Source of the DNA: an uncultured archaeon
GTDB lineage: Archaea > Thermoproteota > Nitrososphaeria > Nitrososphaerales > CALBXV01
Direction: 5' to 3'
Assembly: GCA_937890045.1 (NCBI GenBank)
Contig: CALBXV010000310.1
Coordinates: 1 to 7,305, forward strand
Length of the DNA stretch: 7,305 nucleotides
A program made the translations under genes and the position numbers. Positions 1-5,731 of this stretch are shown here, piece after piece (positions within the stretch are counted from its first letter, which is position 1; the number at the start of each line of letters is the position of its first letter). Below the pieces are notes generated by a model. It saw only the letters and a program-made list of their open reading frames with translations, had not been told where the DNA came from and did not search any database.

Positions 1-909
1 CCTCTTGGTACGCCGCCAATACATGGTATTGATCCTAATGATATATATTTCAGAAATAGTGTTCCTGCTAGACAAAATCCTGGATTTATGTCACCTATGG
101 AATTTCTTACTCATTTTGATTATGGAAAAATTATTACTGATTCTGATGGTGAATTAAAACGTGAATTTAATTTAAATGTAATTCCTCAAGAAATTACTAT
201 AGCTCATAATCTTTCTTATCCTGCTTGGACTTTCAATGGTATAGTTCCAGGACCTACATTAAGAGCTACCGTTGGAGATAAATTAAAAATTAATTTTGGT
301 AATGGAGATTCTCATTCCCATAATATACATTTTCACGGTATACACTCTGCTGATATGGATGGTGTTTTTGAAATTATTCCTCCTGGAGGAAGTTTCACAT
401 ATGAATTTACAGCTGAACCTTTTGGTATATTTCCTTATCACTGTCATGTTCTACCTCTAACAAAACATGTCGGTAAAGGTTTATACGGAACATTAATTAT
501 TGATCCTAAAAAACCAAGAGCTAAAGCAAAAGAGTTGGTGATGGTGATGAATGGTTTCGATATAGATTTTGATAATGAAAATGAATTTTATACTATAAAC
601 GGAATTCCAAATTACTATGTTGAAAATCCTATTAATATTAAATTAAACGAAAAAATTAGAATTTATCTTGTTAATATGACTGAGTTTGATCAAATCAATT
701 CATTTCATTTACATGGACAATTGTTTTACTATTATCCTAATGGAACTATGTTGACCCCATCTGAATTTACTGATACTGTTATTCAATGTCAAGGTATGAG
801 AGGAATTCTTGAATTTACATATAATAAACCTGGTAAATATATTTTTCATGCTCATCAAGCAGAATTTGCTGAATTAGGTTGGTTAGGAATATTTAATGTT
901 GAATCCTAA
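1..909 (+). CDS. Two-domain multicopper oxidase (laccase-like), 5' partial
   Basis: The reading frame is open from base 1, so the true start lies upstream and 302 C-terminal residues are visible; the ATG at 88 is internal. Two cupredoxin domains are seen (numbering from base 1). Domain 1 (about 50-170) has HNIHFHG (H107, H110, H112), then YHCH (H147, C148, H149), H156 and GLYG. These supply a type 1 copper site (H107, C148, H156) with Leu161 at the axial position where nitrite reductases have Met. Domain 2 has HLHG (H236, H238) and HAH (H283, H285) but no Cys, so no type 1 copper. Four HxH pairs make a full trinuclear cluster at subunit interfaces. The family oxidises metals or organic substrates and reduces O2 to water, usually outside the membrane; the substrate here is unknown. 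The ZIP permease begins 29 bases downstream, suggesting a metal-handling operon. NirK is unlikely, because its catalytic Asp position is His110. Confidence 0.93.
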   Translation, partial: PLGTPPIHGIDPNDIYFRNSVPARQNPGFMSPMEFLTHFDYGKIITDSDGELKREFNLNVIPQEITIAHNLSYPAWTFNGIVPGPTLRATVGDKLKINFGNGDSHSHNIHFHGIHSADMDGVFEIIPPGGSFTYEFTAEPFGIFPYHCHVLPLTKHVGKGLYGTLIIDPKKPRAKAKELVMVMNGFDIDFDNENEFYTINGIPNYYVENPINIKLNEKIRIYLVNMTEFDQINSFHLHGQLFYYYPNGTMLTPSEFTDTVIQCQGMRGILEFTYNKPGKYIFHAHQAEFAELGWLGIFNVES

Positions 910-938
910 TTCAATTTATGTCAGATTGTTGATATAAT

Positions 939-2096
939 ATGAACTTAAAATATTCTTTATCAATTGTATCTAGTTTATTGTTAATAATTGTATTATTAAT
1001 GTATACTCCGCCAACTAATATATCATTAAACGAAGATAATATTCAGTTAGAAAGTCTAACTTTTGAAAAAACTATTTTTGAACCCGGATCTATCACAATT
1101 GAATTAGTAAACGGCGGTCCTAGTACAGTCAAATTATCACAAATTATTATAAATGATGCAATATGGGGTGGTTATATTACTCCTAGTGAAGAAATTCCTA
1201 GATTAGGTAAAGCTAAACTTTCTATTCCGTTTGATTGGGTTAAAAATGAACCTGTACATATTGTATTAATATCTTCTAAAAGTATAAAATTTGAACATGT
1301 TATTGATAATCCTGTAATAACTCCAATTATTGGTATAAAACATTTGTCTAATTTTATTATGTTAGGAATCTATGTTGGAATAATACCTGTATTCCTTGGA
1401 TTATTATGGTTGCCTTTCTTTAGTAAAATAAATTCTAGAAAATATAATTTTCTATTAAGTTTAACAATTGGATTATTATTATTTCTTGGTTTTAATTCAA
1501 TAATTGAAGCTATAGAATTAATGGAATCTGTACCACTTGCTTTCCAAAGTTCTACCCTTTTTATTTTCTCTATACTTATTAGTTTTCTTGTATTACAAAT
1601 GTTAACTGGAAAAAATATTGTTACACTTAATAAAGAAAAACCTTTTCTTCGTATTTCATATATGATTGCTTTAGGAATTGGTCTACATAATTTAAGTGAA
1701 GGTTTAGCTATTGGCTCAGCTTATTCATTAGCAAATATTGCTTTAGGAACGTTTCTAGTTATTGGATTCGCTATTCATAATGTTACTGAAGGAGTAGCTA
1801 TAATTTCTCCAATATCAACTAGAAAATTTAAGTTTAAGAATTTAATTTTTCTTGGCATTATAGGTGGTGGGCCAACAATTATCGGAGTTATTATTGGAGG
1901 ATTTGCTTATACAACTTTTTGGGCAATAATATTTCTTGGTATTGGTGCGGGAGCAATATTTCAAGTAATATATGTAATATTAAAATCTATAAATCATGAT
2001 AAAATATTTAAAAATTGGATAACTCCAACTAATGTACTTGGATTAATTATTGGTGCTTTTATTATGTATCTTACTGGATTACTTATAGCAGTTTAA
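939..2096 (+). CDS. ZIP-family divalent metal permease with extracytoplasmic N-terminal domain
   Basis: The protein has 385 residues. Residues about 5-22 form a signal anchor or first helix. Residues about 30-125 are a hydrophilic, beta-rich stretch with no Cys and no obvious copper-ligand set, probably a cupredoxin- or immunoglobulin-like sandwich outside the membrane. About eight helices follow (roughly 137-160, 170-192, 202-221, 238-262, 267-290, 302-322, 327-348, 364-384). The ZIP metal-site signatures are clear: HNLSEG at 250-255 in the fourth core helix and HNVTEG at 280-285 in the fifth. ZIP proteins move Zn, Fe, Mn or related divalent cations into the cytoplasm; which metal is used here cannot be read from sequence. 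ATG 939 is 29 bases after the multicopper oxidase stop with no convincing promoter between, so co-transcription is likely. The pairing suggests that the oxidase acts on the metal before uptake, which is an inference. Confidence 0.92.
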   Translation: MNLKYSLSIVSSLLLIIVLLMYTPPTNISLNEDNIQLESLTFEKTIFEPGSITIELVNGGPSTVKLSQIIINDAIWGGYITPSEEIPRLGKAKLSIPFDWVKNEPVHIVLISSKSIKFEHVIDNPVITPIIGIKHLSNFIMLGIYVGIIPVFLGLLWLPFFSKINSRKYNFLLSLTIGLLLFLGFNSIIEAIELMESVPLAFQSSTLFIFSILISFLVLQMLTGKNIVTLNKEKPFLRISYMIALGIGLHNLSEGLAIGSAYSLANIALGTFLVIGFAIHNVTEGVAIISPISTRKFKFKNLIFLGIIGGGPTIIGVIIGGFAYTTFWAIIFLGIGAGAIFQVIYVILKSINHDKIFKNWITPTNVLGLIIGAFIMYLTGLLIAV

Positions 2097-2128
2097 TATA
2101 TTAGTAAAATTATATCTAAAATTAATTT

Positions 2129-3544
2129 CTAATATCTTGGAACTGAATCATCAATTTCTACTGACCATGCTTCTATTCCGCCTTTTAAGTTACTAGCTTT
2201 TGTGAAGCCAATATTACGTAAAAGAGTTGTAGCTTGTGCACTACGCATTCCAGTATGACAATGCAATATTATTTCTTGTGATGAATCTAATTCATTAACC
2301 TTATTTGGAAGATCATTTAATGGAATAAGTTTTGCTTCCTTAATATTACATATTTCATACTCATGTGGTTCTCTTACATCTATTATAGTTATTCTCTCGT
2401 TATTTTTAATTTTACTTTCTAATTCCTTAACAGTTATTTCAGGTACTGATTCCTGTTCTGCTGTAACTCCACCTCTAATTCCACAAAATTCTTCATAATC
2501 AATTAACTCATTAATTGTTGGATTTTCTCCACATATAGGACAACTAGACTCTTTTGTTATTTCTAATTCTCGAAATCTCATCTCTATTGCATCATAAAGT
2601 AGTAATCTTCCTACCAAAGATTCGCCTTTTCCTATTATTATTTTAATAGCCTCAGTCGCTTGTATTGTTCCTATAACTCCTGGTAATACTCCTAATACTC
2701 CACCCTCTGCACATGATGGTACTAATCCTGGTGGTGGTGGTTCAGGATATAAACATCTATAACATGGACCATTTTTACTATCAAATACTGATGCTTGACC
2801 TTCAAATCTAAATATACTTCCATATATGTTTGGTTTTCCTAATAATACACATGCGTCATTTACTAAATATCTAGTCTGAAAATTATCTGTTCCGTCTATT
2901 ATTATATCATATTTCTTAATTATATCTAAAGCGTTTTCACTTGTTAATCTAGTTTCATAAGTTTCTACATTTATTGTAGGATTTATTTCCATTATCCTTT
3001 CTTTTGCTGATTGTAATTTTGATTTCCCTACATTTCTAGTTGAATGTATTATTTGTCTTTGTAAATTAGTTAAGTCGACTACATCAAAATCCACTATTCC
3101 TAATCTTCCAATTCCTGCAGCTGCTAAATATAGACCTGTTGGTGAACCTAATCCACCACTTCCAATTAATAATATTGAAGAATTTTTAAGTTTTAATTGT
3201 CCTTCCATACCAACTTCTGGTAAAATTAAATGTCTACTATATCTCATATATTCATCTTTATTTAATGATCCACCTGCTACTGATGGTATTATACTTATTA
3301 TATCTGAATTATTTAATTCTGTGTTCTCATTATTTAATTTTCTGATATCTTTATCGTTGACATATATGTTTATGAAACTTCTAATTTTTCTTTTTTCATC
3401 AAAAATGTGAAATTCTATATTAGAATTACTTTCTATTAATTTTGTTAATACGTCAATTATTCTTTTACCCTCTAATTTAATTGACGATTTCCCACTAACA
3501 TATTGTCTTAATGGTGTTGGTATTAAAACTGTAGATTCAATCAT
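2129..3544 (-). CDS. moeZ: CysO/MoaD-like sulfur carrier fused to E1-like adenylyltransferase and rhodanese (MoeZ-like)
   Basis: This is a 471-residue, three-domain protein. Residues 1-92 are a ubiquitin-fold sulfur carrier: IPTPLR at 9-14, NIYVND at 59-64 and the tail PSVAGG at 87-92 closely follow M. tuberculosis CysO as remembered. Residues about 94-345 are a ThiF/MoeB E1-like domain: MRYSRH (100-105), nucleotide loop GSGGLG (128-133), R163, D217 and D220, Zn-binding Cys pairs C261/C264 and C335/C338, and the SCAEGG catalytic Cys278. Residues about 368-471 are a rhodanese domain with active-site loop CHTGMR (C429-R434). Known MoeZ proteins adenylate a carrier's C-terminal Gly and transfer rhodanese-borne sulfur to make a thiocarboxylate. 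Oddly, only Ser93 separates the GG from the E1 domain, so the carrier needs proteolytic release. The gene follows the JAMM gene by 18 bases, with its own weak ribosome site. Roles in molybdopterin, tRNA thiolation or SAMP-like tagging are alternatives or additions. Confidence 0.93.
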   Translation of the reverse strand: MIESTVLIPTPLRQYVSGKSSIKLEGKRIIDVLTKLIESNSNIEFHIFDEKRKIRSFINIYVNDKDIRKLNNENTELNNSDIISIIPSVAGGSLNKDEYMRYSRHLILPEVGMEGQLKLKNSSILLIGSGGLGSPTGLYLAAAGIGRLGIVDFDVVDLTNLQRQIIHSTRNVGKSKLQSAKERIMEINPTINVETYETRLTSENALDIIKKYDIIIDGTDNFQTRYLVNDACVLLGKPNIYGSIFRFEGQASVFDSKNGPCYRCLYPEPPPPGLVPSCAEGGVLGVLPGVIGTIQATEAIKIIIGKGESLVGRLLLYDAIEMRFRELEITKESSCPICGENPTINELIDYEEFCGIRGGVTAEQESVPEITVKELESKIKNNERITIIDVREPHEYEICNIKEAKLIPLNDLPNKVNELDSSQEIILHCHTGMRSAQATTLLRNIGFTKASNLKGGIEAWSVEIDDSVPRY

Positions 3545-3550
3545 TATATA

Positions 3551-3557
3551 TCATCTC
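3551..3557 (-). promoter_or_regulatory. Shine-Dalgarno-like site for the carrier-E1-rhodanese gene
   Basis: On the minus strand the short gap after the JAMM gene reads GAGATGA, a near match to the archaeal GAGGTGA ribosome-binding consensus. It ends six bases before ATG 3544. This supports that ATG and translation as an internal gene of a transcript that also carries the JAMM gene. Confidence 0.55.
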
Positions 3558-3562
3558 ATTTT

Positions 3563-3997
3563 TTATTTTATTAATTCCTCTTTATCAAATTTACTTCTAT
3601 CATCTCTTAATCTCCATGATGCTAAGGTTATTTCCTCTTGTATTATATTACTTCTCTCTTTTTGTTTAATTGATATTATAATATAACTATACCATGGCCA
3701 TGAATGTTCTAAATCAACTGTTGATGGTTCTGCTGGAGTATCTGGGTGAGAATGAAAAAAACCTAATAATTCTAATTTCTCTTCTTCCGCTTTATTCTCT
3801 ACATTTATAATATCCTCTGGATCAATTACATATCTTCTTGTTCTTAATTTCTCTACTTTGTTTTCAATTGGTATTACTTTTTTAATTAATCTAATATTGT
3901 TTTCTGTACCTATTAGCGCGCCACATCCTTCTTCTGGATAAGCATCTTTAATATGATTAATCATAGTTTTATATGCTCCATTAGTTATTTTTATCAA
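3563..3997 (-). CDS. mec: JAMM/MPN+ metalloprotease, Mec-like (CysO-cysteine peptidase or desampylase type)
   Basis: This 144-residue single-domain zinc protease has all JAMM residues: Glu23 in PEEGCG (21-26), then H82-S-H84-P with Ser92 and Asp95, an exact HxHPx6SxxD. In M. tuberculosis, Mec hydrolyses CysO-cysteine to release cysteine. Archaeal relatives such as HvJAMM1 cleave SAMP conjugates after the carrier's GG. The gene lies between cysM and the carrier-E1 fusion, which fits either chemistry, and it may also cut the fusion after its GG. The start is TTG 3997: the frame is closed by a stop at 4028-4030, no ATG or GTG precedes it, and the next Met is residue 12, inside the first helix. 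A TATA-like element lies about 30 bases upstream, consistent with a leaderless message. The protein is cytoplasmic, with no signal peptide. Confidence in the family is high, but the exact substrate is inferred. Confidence 0.92.
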   Translation of the reverse strand: MIKITNGAYKTMINHIKDAYPEEGCGALIGTENNIRLIKKVIPIENKVEKLRTRRYVIDPEDIINVENKAEEEKLELLGFFHSHPDTPAEPSTVDLEHSWPWYSYIIISIKQKERSNIIQEEITLASWRLRDDRSKFDKEELIK

Positions 3998-4019
3998 CTT
4001 TCTTTTTAATCTAAAAACT

Positions 4020-4031
4020 TGTATATATTAA
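4020..4031 (-). promoter_or_regulatory. Probable TATA box for the JAMM gene
   Basis: The minus strand reads TTAATATATACA, centred about 28 bases before TTG 3997. That is the spacing expected if transcription starts at or next to the start codon. It would let the JAMM and carrier-E1 genes be transcribed separately from cysM, whose stop lies 104 bases upstream. Confidence 0.45.
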
Positions 4032-4101
4032 AAATGATCTATACATAAATCTTAATATTAGGTGTTAATCATGCATATTGTTTTATTATTTAACTAATTT
4101 A

Positions 4102-5037
4102 TTATTTTCTTTCATTCCAAAATCTTTCTGTTAGATATCTATATCCAGTATCACAAAATATGGTTACTATTACTCCATGTTCTATTTTATTAACTACTTG
4201 TAAGGATGCTGCTAAAGCTGCACCTGATGATGGCCCTACCATTATACCATAATTTCTAGCTAATTTAATTACTAATTGATGTGATTCTTCAGTTGATATA
4301 AAAATTTGTTCATCACTCATTTTTTTATTATATATTTTTGGAATTATCGATGATTCCATATGCTTTAAACCTTCTAATCCATGTAATGGAGAATTTGGTT
4401 GAACCTCAATAATCTTTATTTTATTATTATATTCTTTTAATCTTTTTCCAGTACCTACTAAAGTACCACTTGTTCCAACACCTGCTACAAAATGTGTAAT
4501 TTTACCATCTGTCTGTTTAATTATTTCTTGACCAGTAGTATGAAAATGTGCTTGCCAATTAGCATCGTTACTGTATTGATCTGTGTAAATGTATTTTTCC
4601 GGGTCTCTATTATAAACCTCTTTTACTTTTAATATCGCCCCATCAATTCCATCTATTGGGTTAGTGTATATGACTTGTGCTCCATATGCATTTAATATGC
4701 TTTTTCTTTCACTTGTTACATTACTTGGCATAATCAATTTTACTTTTATATTTAAAGCCGAACCTATCATTGCTAAAGCTATTCCCGTATTTCCTGAAGT
4801 TGCATCAAGTATTATTCGTTTATTATTGCTATTATTTTTCTTTAATTCATTTAGAATCATTGATAAAGCAGCTCTATCTTTTACTGATCCTGCTGGATTA
4901 CTAAATTCTGCTTTAGCGTATAATTTTACTTTTGATTTATTATACATATCACTTAAATCTATTAACTGTGTATTTCCAATTTTTTCTAATATTGGATGTT
5001 TCTTAACTATTTCATTATATAATTCTATATGTTCCAC
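4102..5037 (-). CDS. cysM: PLP-dependent cysteine synthase, CysM type
   Basis: This 311-residue fold-type II PLP enzyme has the usual length for O-acetyl- or O-phosphoserine sulfhydrylases. Visible motifs are NPAGSVKDR (Lys53 should carry PLP as a Schiff base), SGNTG at 81-85 (substrate carboxylate loop), GVGTSGT at 186-192 (PLP phosphate cup) and GPSSGA at 268-273 near the cofactor ring. The enzyme replaces the hydroxyl-derived leaving group of activated serine with sulfur. In M. tuberculosis, CysM uses O-phosphoserine and CysO-thiocarboxylate. The segment EGLKHM (222-227) lies about where that CysM has Arg220, which recognises phosphoserine, with Lys225 in its place; this alignment is from memory. 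No serine acetyltransferase gene is adjacent. The start is GTG 5037, giving a normal N-terminus, with a TATA-like element about 25 bases upstream. The neighbouring JAMM and carrier-E1 genes argue for a carrier-bound sulfur donor, but free sulfide cannot be excluded. Confidence 0.93.
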   Translation of the reverse strand: MEHIELYNEIVKKHPILEKIGNTQLIDLSDMYNKSKVKLYAKAEFSNPAGSVKDRAALSMILNELKKNNSNNKRIILDATSGNTGIALAMIGSALNIKVKLIMPSNVTSERKSILNAYGAQVIYTNPIDGIDGAILKVKEVYNRDPEKYIYTDQYSNDANWQAHFHTTGQEIIKQTDGKITHFVAGVGTSGTLVGTGKRLKEYNNKIKIIEVQPNSPLHGLEGLKHMESSIIPKIYNKKMSDEQIFISTEESHQLVIKLARNYGIMVGPSSGAALAASLQVVNKIEHGVIVTIFCDTGYRYLTERFWNERK

Positions 5038-5055
5038 AAATTATTCAACTCAATT

Positions 5056-5066
5056 TAATTTATATG
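5056..5066 (-). promoter_or_regulatory. Probable TATA box for cysM
   Basis: The minus strand reads CATATAAATTA, centred about 25 bases before GTG 5037, consistent with a leaderless or nearly leaderless transcript. A second candidate, TTTATAAG, lies further upstream near 5087-5095 and would give a leader of roughly 25-30 bases. The sequence alone does not decide between them. Confidence 0.45.
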
Positions 5067-5099
5067 TTCTAAAATAGTTATATCTACTTATAAAATAGT
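5067..5099. repeat. Paired 12-bp direct repeats in the cysM/peroxiredoxin divergent promoter
   Basis: TTCTAAAATAGT (5067-5078) and TTATAAAATAGT (5088-5099) match at 11 of 12 positions. Their starts are 21 bp apart, two helical turns, so both copies face the same side of the DNA. They sit between the two divergent genes, next to or overlapping the candidate TATA boxes, where a transcription factor dimer could bind. The second copy contains TATAAAA and could itself be a plus-strand TATA box. Chance similarity in AT-rich DNA is possible. Confidence 0.4.
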
Positions 5100-5107
5100 A
5101 CATAAAG

Positions 5108-5120
5108 TTATTATATAAAT
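5108..5120 (+). promoter_or_regulatory. Probable TATA box for the peroxiredoxin gene
   Basis: TTATTATATAAAT lies about 18-30 bases before ATG 5138. That puts the expected transcription start at or within a few bases of the start codon, so the message is probably leaderless; no Shine-Dalgarno sequence is present. The TATAAAA at 5089-5095 is an alternative that would give a leader of about 20 bases. Confidence 0.5.
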
Positions 5121-5137
5121 TATATTTAGATTTTTAT

Positions 5138-5614
5138 ATGTCTGAAAAACTAATTGTTGGGTCTCAAATTCCTAATTTTATTCTTAAAGATAGTGATAAA
5201 AATGATGTCTCTCCATCAAATTTTAAAGGTAAAAAATTAGTAGTTGCTTTCTTACCTGGAGCTTTTACTGGTGTTTGTGATAAAGAAGTATGTGCTCTTC
5301 AAGATAACATTGATAATTTATCTAAACTTAATGCTAATATAGTATCTATTACTGTAGATTCTATTTTTGTCAATAAAGAATTCTCGAAAAAATATAATCT
5401 TAGTTTTCCTGTTTTAAGTGATTATGATCGTAAAGTTATTGAATTATATGGTCTTGGAATTGAAAATTTTGCTGGATTACCTGGATATACTGCTTCTAAT
5501 AGAGCAATATATGTAAGTGATGAAAACGGCGTAATTCAATATGCTTGGGTTGCTCCTAATCCTGGTGTAGAACCAAACTATGATGAAATCCAAACTAAAT
5601 TATCATCTATCTAA
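5138..5614 (+). CDS. Peroxiredoxin (PrxQ/BCP- or AhpE-like thiol peroxidase)
   Basis: This 158-residue thioredoxin-fold peroxidase reduces hydrogen peroxide and organic hydroperoxides in the cytoplasm. The active-site motif PGAFTGVC (40-47) gives the Pxxx(T/S)xxC pattern with peroxidatic Cys47. Cys52, five residues on, is in the position of the resolving Cys of PrxQ/BCP proteins. Arg122 in NRAIYV is the expected conserved Arg, and FPVLSD (90-95) is a family hallmark. No other Cys is present, so an intramolecular 47-52 disulfide or a one-Cys mechanism would be used. There is no signal peptide. ATG 5138 gives the normal N-terminus and sits just after a TATA box. The gene is divergent from cysM across 100 bases that carry paired repeats, so the two genes may respond together to redox or cysteine status; this is an inference. 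The electron donor is not encoded here. Confidence 0.93.
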   Translation: MSEKLIVGSQIPNFILKDSDKNDVSPSNFKGKKLVVAFLPGAFTGVCDKEVCALQDNIDNLSKLNANIVSITVDSIFVNKEFSKKYNLSFPVLSDYDRKVIELYGLGIENFAGLPGYTASNRAIYVSDENGVIQYAWVAPNPGVEPNYDEIQTKLSSI

Positions 5615-5642
5615 TATCATTTTACTTGCGTTTATTCTGTAG

Positions 5643-5679
5643 AATTTAGAAAAATAAAATTTTTTTTCTGAATTTTTTT
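5643..5679 (+). terminator. Hairpin plus T-run terminator after the peroxiredoxin gene
   Basis: AATTTAGAAAAA (5643-5654) can pair with TTTTTCTGAATT (5663-5674) as a 12-bp stem with a single U-G wobble and an eight-base loop. A run of seven T follows at 5673-5679. T-rich tracts alone end transcription in archaea, and the internal T-run (5660-5667) adds to this. It begins 28 bases past the stop at 5612-5614. The stem is almost all A-T, so its stability would be modest. Confidence 0.55.
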
Positions 5680-5686
5680 ATAAATA
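5677..5686 (+). promoter_or_regulatory. Probable TATA box for the ECF-like membrane protein gene
   Basis: TTTATAAATA overlaps the end of the upstream terminator and is a strong archaeal TATA match. It predicts a start near 5708, leaving a leader of about 24 bases that contains the GGAG ribosome site. AAATAGTTATAT (5682-5693), which overlaps it, also occurs at 5072-5083 in the cysM/peroxiredoxin promoter. Confidence 0.5.
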
Positions 5687-5719
5687 GTTATATAATAATA
5701 TATAAGATTTCCATAGTAT

Positions 5720-5724
5720 TGGAG
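5720..5724 (+). promoter_or_regulatory. Shine-Dalgarno site that fixes the GTG start at 5732
   Basis: TGGAG lies seven bases before GTG 5732. The frame is closed upstream by TAG at 5714-5716, so this GTG is the first usable start, and the ribosome site supports it over the TTG at 5738. Confidence 0.6.
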
Positions 5725-5731
5725 TTTATTT

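Noticed and set aside
88..90. ATG as the start of the multicopper oxidase
   Set aside because: The same frame is open back to base 1 and encodes sequence (ending in RQNPGF) that reads as a continuous part of the oxidase, so the gene is cut by the window edge.
1..909. Copper nitrite reductase (NirK)
   Set aside because: The catalytic Asp position is His, HCA is HCH and domain 2 has two HxH pairs, all pointing to a laccase-like oxidase.
2097..2128. Terminator between the convergent permease and carrier-E1 genes
   Set aside because: Only runs of three or four T on the minus strand and no clear hairpin, too weak to list in such AT-rich DNA.
3998..4101. Small gene or RNA between cysM and the JAMM gene
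   Set aside because: Only very short frames are present (for example from ATG 4034 and ATG 4071), with no ribosome site or stable hairpin; a promoter explains the gap.
4664..5077. Plus-strand open frame of 137 codons
   Set aside because: It lies antisense over the well-supported cysM gene; its Phe/Leu/Ile-rich product is what AT-rich antisense produces, and no family motif is visible.
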